In this document: positions 43,073 through 54,960 of the stretch, one piece after another
Layout: every line of letters begins with the position of its first letter
How positions within the stretch are numbered: the first letter of the stretch is position 1
Assembly: GCA_049999725.1 (NCBI GenBank)
Contig: JBNGIS010033853.1
Coordinates: forward strand, 103,614-167,613
Direction: 5' to 3'
DNA: 64,000 nt
Source of the DNA: Haplomitrium mnioides
Lineage: Eukaryota > Marchantiophyta > Haplomitriopsida > Calobryales
Made by a program: the position numbers and the translations under genes
Notes under the pieces: generated by a model
Seen by the model: the letters and a program-made list of their open reading frames with translations, nothing else
What the model was told of the DNA's origin: nothing
The model's database searches: none

Positions 43073-45206
43073 TGTCAACCGGTGAAGTGAGGCACTAATT
43101 TAAATTTTTTAAGTTTAGAAGCATCATCTGAGCGTTTCTCCACTTTTTGGTGTGAGGATATTCAAGAGGCATCGGAGTATCCAATATCAGTAATCTGGAA
43201 AGGGAACTGTTCAACTACCCATTCCGAAAGACATCAAAATGCAGAAATCAGAACTTGGGTGATGGAAGGACGGGACATTCTCCAGAGCTATTACAAAAGG
43301 ACTCGCAAGGAGACTAAGGGCAAGAGATCTCGAGCAGAGAAGATTCTAGGCCAAGAGGCAAAAATTGGAAGAGCGGCTGGAATCAATGATCCAACAATAG
43401 AAGAGGAGCTTAAGGCAAGCGGGGAGCTACGTCTTTTATTCTTGATTAATCGGAGTAGTAGCAAGACTCAATGGCAAGAAGGAGGGTAGGCACTCTCAAC
43501 ACAATCTGAGTCGATTGGAATGAGGAAGAAAGACTGCATCGACCATCAAAGGGCAGCAACAACACCAGAGGAGTCAACAGATGCGCAAACTCATCGAATG
43601 CTAATAAGCTTGATCAGGGTCCCAACAAGTTTTCTGTCTTCCGAAGTCTTTCTTCTATCAGAGTTTGGTCGGTTCCATCGGGGTTGGTCAACTTTCGGCT
43701 GAACTTTTGGATCTACATCAAATCTATCTTCATTGGCTGAACTTTTAGATCTGCACCAAGCCCATCTTCATCGGCTGAACTTTTGGATCTTCATCGAGCT
43801 TACCCTAGTTAGATCAAACTTTTGAATCTGTACCAAGCTTGTATTTTATAGATCAACTTTTTGAATCTGTGCCGATCTTTGGCATCCTTAGGACAGGTGT
43901 TGTCTCACCAAGAAATAGCTATACTCAAGATCCAAGAAAGGACCACCAAATTATCGTGAACAGGCGTGGCCCTCCTTACTACCGTGAGATGCAAAAAAAA
44001 GAACGGCCAAGAAAGGGTCAAGATGGAAACCCAAGATCGGGGTGAAACAAGCAAGGGGTTTAAATTATCTCGCTTCGACATGTGATGGGTTGATTTTCTT
44101 GTTCAAGGAACGCAACGAGGGACAAGGAGGGAATTCTAGTGATGTTTCACTTCAAGCAAGTGAACTCGTGCGGGAGGGCTATCAAGGGTGGAGGTGGACT
44201 GGAGGGGCGTTGAGAATCACTAGGCAAGAGGCTTTAGAGGCTCAGGCGATCCAGTTGTACTTGTTCTTGAAGCCGGGCCAGCATTCGAAGGTGGATCGAT
44301 ACTTGAAACAAAAGAGGATTTCTTCGGCCTCGAATTTGTGAGAGGCAACCAAGGGGGGTCCTGGTGTCATCTCAGCATTGGTCTGTGTAGGAGCATCAAT
44401 CCCAAGAACCCTCGAAGGGCACTGCTGGTTTAAACATTCAAGTGGAGCTAAGAGAGGAGTGGCCTCGTTAATGCCCGCGCACTACGTGGAAGATTCAGTC
44501 GAAGTCCTCGGTGGAGTGGGTTGGCCATCAGTCAAGAGAACTGTCTTCTTGAGGGGGAAGTTATTCATACCTCTTCTGATATTGTGAAGTAAATCCAAGA
44601 CCCTCTAGAAATGGAGGTGGGAAAACTATATGGATAAGGTGTGTGGGTTGGGTGATGTGAGAGTGTTGGTCTATTGTCGGTGCTTTACAAATTCTGTTGT
44701 ATTGCGCATATAGGTATGTCATTGATATCACTTGAAGTAGAGAGGCTTATGGTGAAGTGTCGAGGGAGAGTGTTGTAGTGGCAGCCCTGCTAGATTCTTA
44801 GATTACCATAAGAACAATGTATATATGTAGTTATGTAGACTTGGAGGCTGTTATATATGAATGAAATACCTTGCAGTGGGACAGAGTTGTAGTTGTTGTC
44901 CTTTTGGCATTGTACAGTTTACATCATAGACTCTTATCATGAGCAAGAAGTCTTTGTTGGCTCTAAGTATTGAGTAGCAAATGTTGGTTTGCTTGGTGGT
45001 TGTGAGGAGAAGAGTATGGTCTTGTTTTGCCTTGGTGATTGTAGAGGAGAGGAGGAAACTGTAGAATGAAGCGTGGGTCTCTTAAGACTTGAAAGTGATA
45101 ATTTGGATCTTGAGACCATCTCATAAAAGAACCTTTGACCCCATTGTCACCCTCTCCTTCCAAAGTGGCATCTTTGGGAGTTAAGGACCCAACAAGAGGC
45201 GTGACA
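43073..45206 (+). mobile_element. B1: solo LTR of family B
   Basis: 2134 bp, starting TGTCAACCGG and ending AGGCGTGACA, flanked by a perfect TSD. It fixes the LTR ends of the whole A/B/E group as TGTCA...TGACA. Inside: 38 bp repeats from 43697, the hairpin motif at 44467-44486, GGTGGACTGGAGGGGCG and other blocks shared with A and B3, and the U5 motif ACCATCTCATAAAAGAACC (about 45115). Frames inside it are not genes. Confidence 0.92.
43697..43885 (+). repeat. 38 bp tandem repeat in B1 (about five units)
   Basis: GGCTGAACTTTTGGATCT starts units at 43697, 43735 and 43773. Two more decayed units follow to about 43885. It occupies the place where B2 and B3 have a 24 bp repeat. Confidence 0.8.
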
Positions 45207-45211
45207 CCAAT

Positions 45212-45776
45212 AAAGCTCTTTCAAAACGGTTGATTTTTGTCTTCAAGTTTGGTTGCATGACCTCTAAAAAACTATTGATTGCTTGAATATGAATGAATTG
45301 ATAGAGGGCTATATTTTGGGGGCTTATAAAGATGAACAAATTTGCAAAACAAAAGAGGAATTGAAGTGGTGGAGGTAGTAGGGTAGCAAAAAAATCAACT
45401 CAAATTGAAGAAAAATTGTACAATTATATTTTGTTGCTAGAATGACTATAGAGTAAGAGAACCTAAATATCTCAAAAGAGGTTTGGCGATGACAAATTCA
45501 AGGAGTCACACTTCGTGTAGACATTCAAAGGAGACCAATTTCACTACGAGAGGATTCTAGCATGACATACTTGTGAGAAGTAATTTGCTATGGGTGTAAA
45601 GTTTTGGGGTTCCTTGAATTTTCCTTGAACAAAGGTTGTTGTATAGTAAAGACTTGTCATTCTAGAGCAATTTCTTGTAGTACAAAGGAGGTCTCATTGG
45701 GATGGACTAGTTGCAAGGTATATTTAGTGTTGTAATAAATGTTTTAGCTAAGAAGAGATGCCATCTACAATAGTTG
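45212..45776. other. Basement sequence between B1 and E2, weak coding signal
   Basis: No element ends or primer-binding site found. The plus strand at 45655-45775 reads LVILEQFLVVQRRSHWDGLV then ARYI between stops, which looks coding-like, but I do not recognise it. Confidence 0.4.
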
Positions 45777-47045
45777 TGTCACACCCTTCTCTCTGTCCTT
45801 GGCTCAAGAAAGATCTTATTCCAACATGAGCGGCACGACACGGTTTAACATGGTCTTTTATGAGACGAGCCCAAACCCCGATTTATCTCTTGTATGCACT
45901 AATGGTTGTGTGCTTCTTGGCAGCGCATTCACTTACACCAATCCCACCATCCATAGTCCTCTCTTTCTCTTCCCACACACCCCCAAGCCCAGAGAGGACC
46001 CACTTAGATCTTGTCCTTCTAGCAGTCACTCATTCTTACTTGGAAATTGTTCTCAATCGTAAAACCATCTCCACCATTTTAGACCGAAGTATATATAGGA
46101 CTATTCCTACGAACTCAATGCAACTCTAAGCTGAATCCTTACAGGGCCAGCTACTCCAACACCTTTACTACACTCCCAACGCACCCTCATCTGCTCTACG
46201 ATGCCTCTGAGACTGATTCACACTAAACGACAAAGCATATTCACATATTGACACTATCTACTTGATAGAAGGATGGAGCTCCATCGGCCAGCGACTCCAA
46301 ACACCACTTGAGTCTCCCCTGCCATGCTTCACACTTTGGCCCGCCCACTCATGCACACATCACCACTAGTTTATACCCTCCATCGTGGAGGGGCTTGGAT
46401 TTACTTCCGCAAGCTTGGAAGAGGTCTGATTGACTTCCACCCCTTGAAGACAATCCTTTTGACTACTGGACACACTCCACCGAGACCTCAAACGGATCTT
46501 CTCTGCAATGCGAGGGCACTAACGCAGCCACCTCTTGCCTTCGACCTCCCTTGAAATACAACCAGCCACACCCTTATGATGTCACTGAGGCAGAATCTCC
46601 TGCGCAATCTTGACTCACAAGTTTAGGTTGAATGCGCTTGCTTCTTCTTCAAGTATTAATCCACCTCTGAACGTTGGTCCACCCTCCAGAAGGAGTTCAC
46701 CTGGATCGCTCGAGTCTCTAGAGCCTCCTGCTCATCGATTCTTGGCACCCCTCTAGTCCACCTCCACTCCTTTGGCCCCCCAATGCAAGTTCACTTGTTT
46801 CAATCAAAGGATCATAGTGCACACTCCATGTCCCTCGCTATCCCCTTGCACAATATTTTTGATGATACCTTTGATCTCCCTCTCATCCTCTAGACTCGCA
46901 ATGTCTACAACAATTCATTTGTGCACGCCTTGGTACACATCCACGCTTCATTAATCATTGTTAGTTTCAAGATCAAGACTTCAATCCCAATGTGTCCGCC
47001 CCCGCGACTAAGCATCTCCCCCCGCTATGTATCCTTCCAAGCCTT
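45777..47045 (-). repeat. E2: LTR of the B/E type, minus strand, interrupted by B3
   Basis: Read on minus it ends GGGTGTGACA at 45777 and contains the same U5 as the right part of B2 (CTCATAAAAGACCATGTTAA, then CGTGTCGTGCCGC) and the hairpin motif at 46505-46525. No primer-binding site follows the end, so it is a solo LTR or a 3' LTR. Its U3 continues beyond B3, outside the window. Confidence 0.75.
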
Positions 47046-47580
47046 TGTAAGTCAACGAATTGGGACACTACTAAAAAATTGAAGGAATTGGAAGCATTGT
47101 CGTAGAAGTTCTCGACTTCTAAGGCGCAGGGATACTCCAGTTTCATCGGGGTACTCTTGATTGGGGGCAAGCAAAGAGCATCACCAAAATACGGGGATCA
47201 TGGCCATGGAAGGAAGGAACGGAACACTCACCAGAGGCAATAAGTAGAAAAGTTGAAGGAAGAGCGCCCTAAAAAACAGGGAGAGATCAGAGACCAGATG
47301 AGGAGGACCATGAGCGGAGGACGGAAATCGAAGGTCGACATCAAATGGAAGGGACCGCAGGTAATGTGAAAGGGTGCAGCATGAACTTTCAGGTGCAACG
47401 ACTGGAATTAGAAGTGTGAAGGCGAAGATCCGCGTGAGGCAGCAACAAGCTAGGGATCGTGGGACACTCTGTTTCCCTTGGCATGGATGGGCCTCACCAG
47501 GATCCAGATCCTTTTCAGACTCTTGAAAATTTTCTCTGCGATACCAAAGAAAGTCTCAGAAGAAAGGGGACGTCAGAAGC
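47046..47580 (+). repeat. B3 5' LTR, left part
   Basis: Starts TGTAAGTCAACGAATTGGGA, matching B2 TGTTAGCCGG at the same spacing. Cut at 47580 by A-plus, it resumes at 59382, where AAAGGAATGTGC-type sequence follows exactly as in the uninterrupted B2 LTR (12855). Five bases before it are GCCTT. Confidence 0.8.
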
Positions 47581-48497
47581 TATCAGCCAGTGATATGGGG
47601 CACTAAGAGAGAATTCATAAAATCAAAAGTAGCATTGGAAGAATCTCTCTTGTAAGTGTTAAAGTACCTCGAAAGTAGGGGAACAACTTCAATCATTGAG
47701 TACGAGCGGATCGCATGGATCCAAAGAGTGGAACGAGATCGTTTCAAAAGAAGAGAAGGGAGTTGTGGTAGCCAGCAAATGGGGGGGGCACCACTAAAAT
47801 TCGACGGAGGCAAAAGAGAGCCTAAGTATCATTGGGAGATAGTACGCGAGGCTCTAGTGGGGAGGAGCGGAGCACTCACCAGAGACAAACATCCAAGAGG
47901 AGGAAGGAAGAGTGACCTCGGAGGTGAGGAAGGAGCGAGGGCCAGAGAAGGAGGATCGAAGCTACCAGGCAAAGATCCAAGAGCGCTAATGGGTAAGGGG
48001 AACCACAGACAAGGAAAGACCGCAACACAATATTTCAAACACTGCGCACCAAAAGCAGAGATTGGGAAGAGAAAGGAGGGGGCCATGGCCTTTGTAAGCA
48101 ACGACTACGCCAAGGATTGGGGGACACTTCGATCCCTCAAGCGTTGGCGGGTGCTACAGGGGTCCGCTACTCCTTCCTTCAGTGTCCGCGAGCCTATACA
48201 GAAACATGGTAGACATAGGAGTGTTTGCGGGCCTTTGCAGAAATGTGGCGTCTTGGGAGGACTCTAAGAGATTCAATGGAAACGTGGCGTCCTCAGGAGT
48301 GTCCAAGGAGGTTCAGCGGAGACGTGGCGGACGCAGGGTGTCCACGGGCCTTTGCAGAAACGTGATATCCTCGGTGGAGCCCGTTGGATCCTTCGGGTGA
48401 GAGGGAGGTCAACCACAGATGAAAGTAAGCGCGACGGTCAAGCTTCCTCGTTGAAAACGGCATCAAACGGCGCTCCCTCAGAAACGTGGCGTCCTCA

Positions 48498-48885
48498 GAG
48501 AGCTTGGTAAGATTCAACGGATACGTGGCACTTCGGAGAAGCCCGTTGGATTCATCGAAACCAAGTCAGCGCGGCGATCAAGCTCCCCTGTTGAAAATGG
48601 CGTCACATAGCGTTGCCTCGGATACGTGGCACTTTGGCGGAGCCCGTTGGATCCTTTGGGTCAAAAAGAAGTCAACCACGGAAGGAGGTCAGCGTGGCGG
48701 TCCATCTTCTCTATTGAAAACAGCATCGAACAGTCCTCCCTCGGATACATGGCAATTTGGCGGAGCCCGTTCGATCCTTCGGGTAAGAAAGAAGTCAACC
48801 ACGGAAGGAGGTCAGCGTGGCGGTCCACCTTCCCTATTGAAAACGGCATCGAACGGCATTGCCTTGGATATGTGGCACTTCAAAG
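48498..48885 (+). repeat. A-plus U3 array, 123 bp units
   Basis: GATAC(G/A)TGGCA(A/C)TT recurs at 48621, 48744 and 48867, exactly 123 bases apart, with a shorter unit from 48521. In the 3' LTR the same motif is at 57485, 57608 and 57731, again 123 apart. Each unit has an ACGTGGC motif and a GTCAACC (reverse TTGAC) motif. Confidence 0.9.
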
Positions 48886-49303
48886 GAGTGCTAGGGATCG
48901 TACGGAGCTCCTTGTTAGTTGCATTCTTTAGATTGGGATCTGTGGTCAACTTCAGAAAAAGGTCAATGTGCCGGTCCAACTTACAGGTTGAACGACATCG
49001 GACGACGTCGAACGGCGGCAATGGGGGAAAAGTCAACAACAGGCTTTGGGTTCCACTCGATTCTGTGGACTTGAATCCGTAGGAATCTTTGGACTTGAAT
49101 CCGTGAGATTCTTTTGGACCTTGTTCTGCGAGATCCTTTGGACTCGGATTCGCGGGATTTCTCAGACTCGACCCCATATGTCACTGTACTTGAAAGCATT
49201 CTACAAATAGACGGGACAGGTGTCGCCACATCTGGAGCTGAGCCTAACGGGAATAACTACCTTTCCAAACCAAAAGGATTCGCAAGAGCGGAGGAGCAAG
49301 GGG

Positions 49304-49311
49304 TATATATT
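49304..49311 (+). promoter_or_regulatory. A-plus LTR TATA box
   Basis: TATATATT within GGGGTATATATTGACGG, the best-preserved sequence shared between A copies in this part of the LTR. Confidence 0.6.
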
Positions 49312-50530
49312 GACGGGCTTTGAATTTGATCAGGTTGGTGAGCAAGCAAGCTAGAGACGTGCAAGTGATCTCGGGATAGGAAGACACAACGAGGGAAGGC
49401 AGAAGAGGATCCCAGTGAGAATTTACGTGAGGTGAGTGTACTCGCACAAGGGGCTAGCAAGGGTGGAGGTGGATTGGAGCGGCGTCGAGAATCGCTTGGG
49501 GAGGAGCTCTAGAGGCTCAAGGAATCTAGGTGAACTCATCCATGTGGGTGAACCTATAGCGGAGGTGAATTGATATGGGAGATTTGAAGGGAATGTTAAT
49601 TGTTGAGAATTCAAGAGAGACTACCAAGTGGGATCTTGGGGTCGTCTCTGCATCCTTTGTGTAGGAGCATCAACTCAGAAGTGCTTGGAGTGCACTCTGG
49701 TGTCTTCTTTGAAGTGGAGCTGAGAAGATGGTAGCTACGTTAGTGCTTGCACACTACGGAGAAAACCTCATCAAAGCACATAGGTGAAGTGAGCTGCGAG
49801 TAGTCAAGAGGACTATCTTCCAGAGGTGGAAGTGAAAGAAATCCTCTTCCGAGAATGAGGAAGTAAATTGGAGGCTTCTCGTGAAGGAAGTTGAAAATTA
49901 TCTGGACGAAGGGTGTGTGTGTAGGAGAGGAAAGGAAGATTGAGGTGGTAAGTTGAGGGAGAGAGGAGTCTGTTGGGGAGATCAGTCCCAGTGGTCCTAT
50001 GAGACCTCTGATTTTGGTGAAGTGCAATGAGTGTGTATGTTTGTAATTGTGGCTGAGTATATTTAGCTAGGTTTGAATTCTGTTATATTGTGTAAGAAAT
50101 ATTTAAGACTAGAAGTAGGCAAGAATTCTATTTGTTCATACCCTAAGACAACCCTATAAGGGGGAGTCAAGTTCATTGTCTTTGTTCCATGACACAGAAG
50201 TCATTACATTCTGCTATTGAAGTGTATACAAGGGGGCTGAGCTCAGATTTGGGACCCTTAAAATACATTGAACATTACCACAAAGATAAATGGGTTTGTG
50301 TGCATGTGTATTCAAGCATTTTAGGTGAATGAGCATACAGACTTCTGATGTGAATGTTGAGGTGAGAAAAAGGCTTGCAAGGTAAAGAGAGATTACTTAA
50401 AGCCTAAAAGTGATAACTTGATAGAGGCCATCTTGCAAAAGAACCTTATTCCCTTGTTTTTTTCCTCCCTTGCCTTCCAAGTGGCACTTGTAAAGGTTAA
50501 GGCTTGAAGAAGGGTAGTGACATAAAGTTT

Positions 50531-50547
50531 TGGTGCTAGAAGGAGGG
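50531..50547 (+). other. A-plus primer-binding site
   Basis: TGGTGCTAGAAGGAGGG, eight bases after the LTR end. A C-to-T change from TGGCGCTAG is likely. Confidence 0.75.
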
Positions 50548-50731
50548 GGGCTAAAGGTTTGCAGAAACCTGAGACCAACCCGAGGCCAAGATATCACTTT
50601 GTGCACCAAGGATCCATGGTCGAATTGTGGAGGAGAATTATGAGAAACAAAACAACTAGTTGTGAGCCTATTGAGGAAGTGTGGAGGAATGAATACACTT
50701 GTGGGTGGAATTGTGCTTGCCCAGTGGTGGG

Positions 50732-52290
50732 ATGGCAAACCTAGTGTCTCCGTCTGGATTGAGGGGCAGATTTAAATACAAATCCTTCAAGGGGCGTTTG
50801 AAGGATGACCCTGATGCCTAGCTAGATGACCTCAAGAATACCGTGACAGCTAATGGAAAAAGCCATGTAAAAATTGGAATCCTGCTATCGGTCTTGAAGG
50901 GAGAGGCCCAGCTATGGTACAAGGATTTGCCCAACAAAGTCAAGAGGGACTAGGGAACCTTCAAAGCTGCCTTCATTACGAAGTTCAGAGGGATCGAGGA
51001 GGAAACAAAGGTGCTGATCAAAATGGGTCAGCTAAGGATGAGAAGAAAGAGTCCGTCGGGAAATTCCTCTAGAGATTTAAGAAGGTGGCTCGGAAGCTGA
51101 ATCCTCTAGCCACGGATGAGATGCTCATAGTGTGGTTCTTGGTAGGCACTGCTAGGGGAATTGGGACTTGGGTGAGGCAAACGGATCCCTAGACACTTGA
51201 GGAGGCGGTCAATGCAGCCCGCTCACATGTAAAGGCTGCAGTCACGAGCTCCTATAGAAAGGCCAGAGCAAAGTATGAGTTTGATGACTCTTCAGACACT
51301 TCGGACAGCGGAGAGGAGACAAATGAAAGTTTCGTAGCCTCCTCAAAAGTGAGAGCGACTCGGACAGCAGTAGCTCAGAGGAGGACCAGTCATCGTGGAA
51401 GAAGAAGAAGAGGTAGGATATGAAGAAGAATAAACAGACCCAAGAGAAAGAGGTGCATCCGCGTAAGGAGGCCATCAAAGGAAAATATAGAAGAAGTGAA
51501 CCCAAACCCGAGACGAGTAAGAAGCAAGGGGGGAGGGATTGAATGAGGAGCTGAGCGCCAAAATGGAGGCGATGAATATCCTCCTCTCAAGAATCAAACT
51601 GGAAGCATGCCTACTACCCACCAGACGAGTCGGAGTGTGGTGTGTGAGATGCAACAAGCATGGCCACTCCCCTTAGGAATGCCCGACAGAAAATAATGGA
51701 GTACACTATATGCGAGAGGAGGCACCAGAGTATGTGAGGAAGGAAGTGGAGTATGTGATGGAAGAGGCCCATGAGACGATATATCAAATCAGTGGGGGGC
51801 CTCGCACCATGCTGAGCAAGCCTGCATGTTGGGGGGAGCACAAGGCCAGGGAATCACTGGGCTGCCAATCGGCCACCTTAGACAACAATCATGGTATGCT
51901 GGAATTGTGGCCAGCCAAGCCACATTTCCTTTAACTGTCCAGAGCCACGGAAGAGTGGTTACAATCAACCTCATGCCTTATGCTTCCAATGCAAGAAGGA
52001 GAGACATGTGGTGGTCAATTGCCCACTTAGCCGAAGGCCCGATGCATCCTCAAGCTTAGGTGCAAATCCCCCTCCCCTTGCAATTGTCAATCTCATAGCC
52101 TTGGAAAAGGAGGGGGAAGCAGAATTGCCCGGATGGGAGACACCCGCTCTTGAATATTGTTTCCGGGTGGTGACCCGAGCCGGGATGAATGTGAAGAAGA
52201 AGAGTCAAAGGAAGAGCTAGTAGAAGGCCAAGAAAGGGGCAGCCCAAGCAACCTCTTCGTGGAGTGACTCGAATTATCATATGGATAATC
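50732..52290 (+). pseudogene. A-plus gag with three zinc knuckles
   Basis: ATG at 50732 starts MANLVSPSGLRGRFKYKSFK. The gag core (GILLSVLKGEAQLWYKDLPN, then KVKRD and a TAG) is followed by RGIGTWVRQTDP, NAARSHVKAAVTSS and a Ser/Asp/Glu-rich region. Knuckle 1 is at about 51640 (CVRCNKHGHSP, stop, EC), and knuckles 2 and 3 are in 51895-52030 (CWNCGQPSHISFNC and CFQCKKERHVVVNC), all with Cys-x2-Cys-x4-His-x4-Cys spacing. TAG stops and shifts disable it. Positions 52290-52480 encode a Glu/Gln-rich coiled stretch leading to protease. Confidence 0.8.
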
Positions 52291-52479
52291 CCAAGTGGTT
52301 CTATCTCAAGCATTAGGACGATGTGAGAAAGCAATTGGAGGCTCTAGAAGCATTAGAGGAGGAGCAGACAACGATAGAGACCCTGAAGGAGGTCCGCAAG
52401 CAGCAGGGGGAGATCAAGGAGGCGGGGGTAAAAATCACAACCCCAGAAGGTGGAGAAAAACCCGTTCCATACAACATTT

Positions 52480-53250
52480 AGGCAGATGTGAGGGACTGCC
52501 CTGTTACAGCCACAGTAGGCCAATTGATCAAGGATAGCCCGTTGTATAGAAAGCAACTCCGAGAATCGTTGATAAGAGGCAAGAGGAGGAGAAGGCTGCC
52601 CCGAGTGAGAGCTCCAATACATCTGTAGCTAGTATGTGAGGATAAGGGGGACCCGAAGATTGACATTCAGATTGCGGGGTGCACACTAGATTTGGTGCCC
52701 ATAGACAGAGAGGCAAGGGTAAACATTATGGTGGAGGAGACCGCCCACAAGCTGGGATTCACAGAATTCCAACCCACAGCCAAAATCATGAGGATGGCGG
52801 ATGGATCTCGGGTGAAACCAATAGGCTCCCTCCTCTAAGTGCCTACCTTCATCGGAGGAAGAGAGTTTAAGCTGAATTACCTGGTCATGCGGCCAACCAG
52901 AGAATCTCCATATCTTGTACCAATTGGGAGACCCTGGCTCTTCGGGGCTTGAGTCCTGCATAACTAGAGGAATTCAACATTGGTGTTTGGTCCCGAGAAG
53001 ACAGTAGTGCACTACGGGCTTGTTCCTCACCTAGGGGAAATGCAAGCAGAAGAGGAGTATGATAGTGAGTGGTTTGAAGAGGAGGAAGAATCAGAATACC
53101 ACTACTGGGTTCAGATGGTAAGCAAGGCTACAGAGGAGGATCTGTCGGAGGAAGGTGTGGTGTTTGTAAATCAAATCAAGATAGAAGAGTACACAGAATT
53201 AGAGCACCATCAGAGAAGAAGCCACGAAGGATCTAGCAAGGGATGAGGAC
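52480..53250 (+). pseudogene. A-plus protease and acidic linker
   Basis: VRDCPVTATVGQLIKDSPLY marks the start, then LVPIDREARVNIMVEETAHK, which stands where gypsy proteases have IDxGAxVNIM (Asp kept, Gly changed to Glu), and YLVPIGRPWLF, the tail block. TAG stops at about 52479, 52627, 52837 and 52950. The linker at 53040-53210 is strongly acidic (EEEYDSEWFEEEEESEYHYW) and conserved in A1 and A-minus. Confidence 0.7.
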
Positions 53251-53280
53251 ACTAAGGCCGGAAGAAAGGAGGGGTCTGAG

Positions 53281-54270
53281 GTGTCTCATCGGATGCAGGG
53301 GGAGGACACAGAAAAGTTTGAAGAGTCTCTCCGGGTGGAAGGGGGGTTGCGATTGGCGACCCTAATGCAAGAGGAAGGGGCGCAATGGAGAAATGAGATG
53401 GGGGCGGTGTGGGAATCCAAACACAAGCAAGTGGTGGTCCAAGAGGAACGGGCATTCCACATAGAATCTGAATTGCCCAAAGAATTGGAGCAAGCTATCA
53501 CCCAACTCCAAAGTAACTTCAGTGATGCTTTTGCTTGGAGTCACATAGATTTGAAGGGAGTCTCGAGGGAATTGGGGGAACACCGGATTGACTTAGAGCC
53601 CACAACAATCCCGGTAAGACAGCGCCAATACAGGATGAACCTCGGCTTCTCCCTGCTAGTGTAGGAGGAAATCGACAAGCTGTTGGAGGCAGATTTCATC
53701 TACCTGGTCTTAAACAGTGAATGGATGTCTCTGTTGGTGGTGGTGCCCAAGAAAGTTGGGCAAGATGGTGAACGGAAAATCCGAGTGTGCCAATTTTTTT
53801 GGAAGCTCAATGAGGCCACGAAAAAGGATCACTACATGTTGCCTTTCACGAACGAATTTGGTGACAAGGCAAGAGGTTTATAGCTTCATGGACGGATACT
53901 CCGAGTATAACCAGATTTGGATCCGAGAGGAGCATTAGCTCAAAACGGCATTCACCATGCAATGGGGGGTGTTTGCGATCCAAAGAATACCCTTCAGACT
54001 ATGCAATGCACCAGGGACTTTTGAAATGATGATGATGAACATCTTTCATGATTATGTGAGGAAATTCTTGGAGATCTTCATCAACGATTTCGTGGTGTAG
54101 GGGAAGCTGGACAATCATGAGCAGGATGTGAGGCTCACCCTCCAATGATGCATAGAAATGAAGCTGAGATTGTACCCAAGCAAATGTTCTTCAAGATGAA
54201 GGATGGGATACTCTTCAGACACCGGATTTTCAGTCGGGGCATCGAAGTAGACCAAGAGATGATTGCCATC
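53281..54270 (+). pseudogene. A-plus reverse transcriptase
   Basis: The frame 53281-53664 holds the N-terminus (AITQLQSNFSDAFAWSHIDL, EHRIDLEPTTIPVRQRQYRM). A TAG precedes EEIDKLLEADFIY, VVVPKKVGQDGERKIRVCQF and ATKKDHYMLPFTNEFGD (53683-53883). YSFMDGYSEYNQIWI and LCNAPGTFEMMMMNIFHDY follow in shifted frames. The catalytic block reads FLEIFINDFVV (about 54068-54097), where A-minus has FIDDFVVYG: the first Asp of the DD pair is Asn. Several stops and shifts. Confidence 0.85.
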
Positions 54271-54273
54271 TAG

Positions 54274-54960
54274 ATGAATGTCTCATTCCCTACCAACTTG
54301 AAGGAGATGCAAGGCTTCTTGGGGTGCGTGGGATACTACAGAAAATTTATCGACCAGTTTGCCTCAGTGGCTGTACCCCTCACCCAAATAACCAAAGGGG
54401 GCAGCACCTTTGAGGCCACCCCCGAAAGGCTGATGAGCTTTATGGAATTGAAGAGGCAATTGGCAAGTGCCTCTGTTCTAGTGCCTCCTAGATGGGGGAG
54501 AGAATTTCATGTAATGATTGATGTGTCTGACTTCTGCATTGGGGCGGTGCTGAGCCAAATGGATAAGAAGAGCATAGATCACCCGATTTATTTTGCCAAT
54601 AGGTTACTGGCCCCCACATAGAAGAATTTCTCTGCTATGGATCGGGAAGCCTTAGGAATTATTTACGCCTTGAAGAAATTCACACATTACTTGTTGTGTT
54701 ACAAGGTGATCTTTCACACCGATCACAATGCACTCAAGTACATGGTAAATAAGCCAAATGTGACCGGTCGGATTGCAAGGTGGGTGTTTCTCCTGCAAGA
54801 GTTCGACTTTGAAGTGAGGATCAAACCAGGGAGGAAGCATAGCAATGCCAACTTCTTCTCCACAATTGTTGGGCCAATCAATCAGGACGAGGTGAACGAT
54901 GCGTTTCCGGATGAGGACTCGTTCCAGGTGAAAGCTAGAAGAGCAACGGACTATGATGCT
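54274..54960 (+). pseudogene. A-plus RT thumb and RNase H
   Basis: MQGFLGCVGYYRKFIDQFAS is the thumb block. RNase H follows: FHVMIDVSDFCIGAVLSQMD, HPIYFANRLLAPT, a TAG for Gln, then MDREALGIIYALKKFTHYLL, HTDHNALKYMVNK, RIARWVFLLQEFDFEVRIKP and HSNANFFS. The three acidic residues are in place. No second (archaeal-type) RNase H is visible after it. One in-frame stop is the only break in about 230 codons. Confidence 0.85.

Larger units (their letters stand above)
47581..50522 (+). repeat. A-plus 5' LTR
   Basis: Starts TATCAGCCAGTGATATGG and ends GTAGTGACA. U3 has the 123 bp array (48498-48880), and degenerate 24-bp-like units follow (49070-49170). The TATA box is at 49304 and the hairpin at 49738-49758. 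The frames 47656-48267 and 48486-49082 are repeat artefacts. Confidence 0.92.

Noticed and set aside
47656-49082. Two long open frames (203 and 198 codons) in the A-plus 5' LTR
   Set aside because: They lie across U3 tandem units and match no family. The corresponding frames in the 3' LTR and in A1 are broken at other places. They are by-products of repeats.
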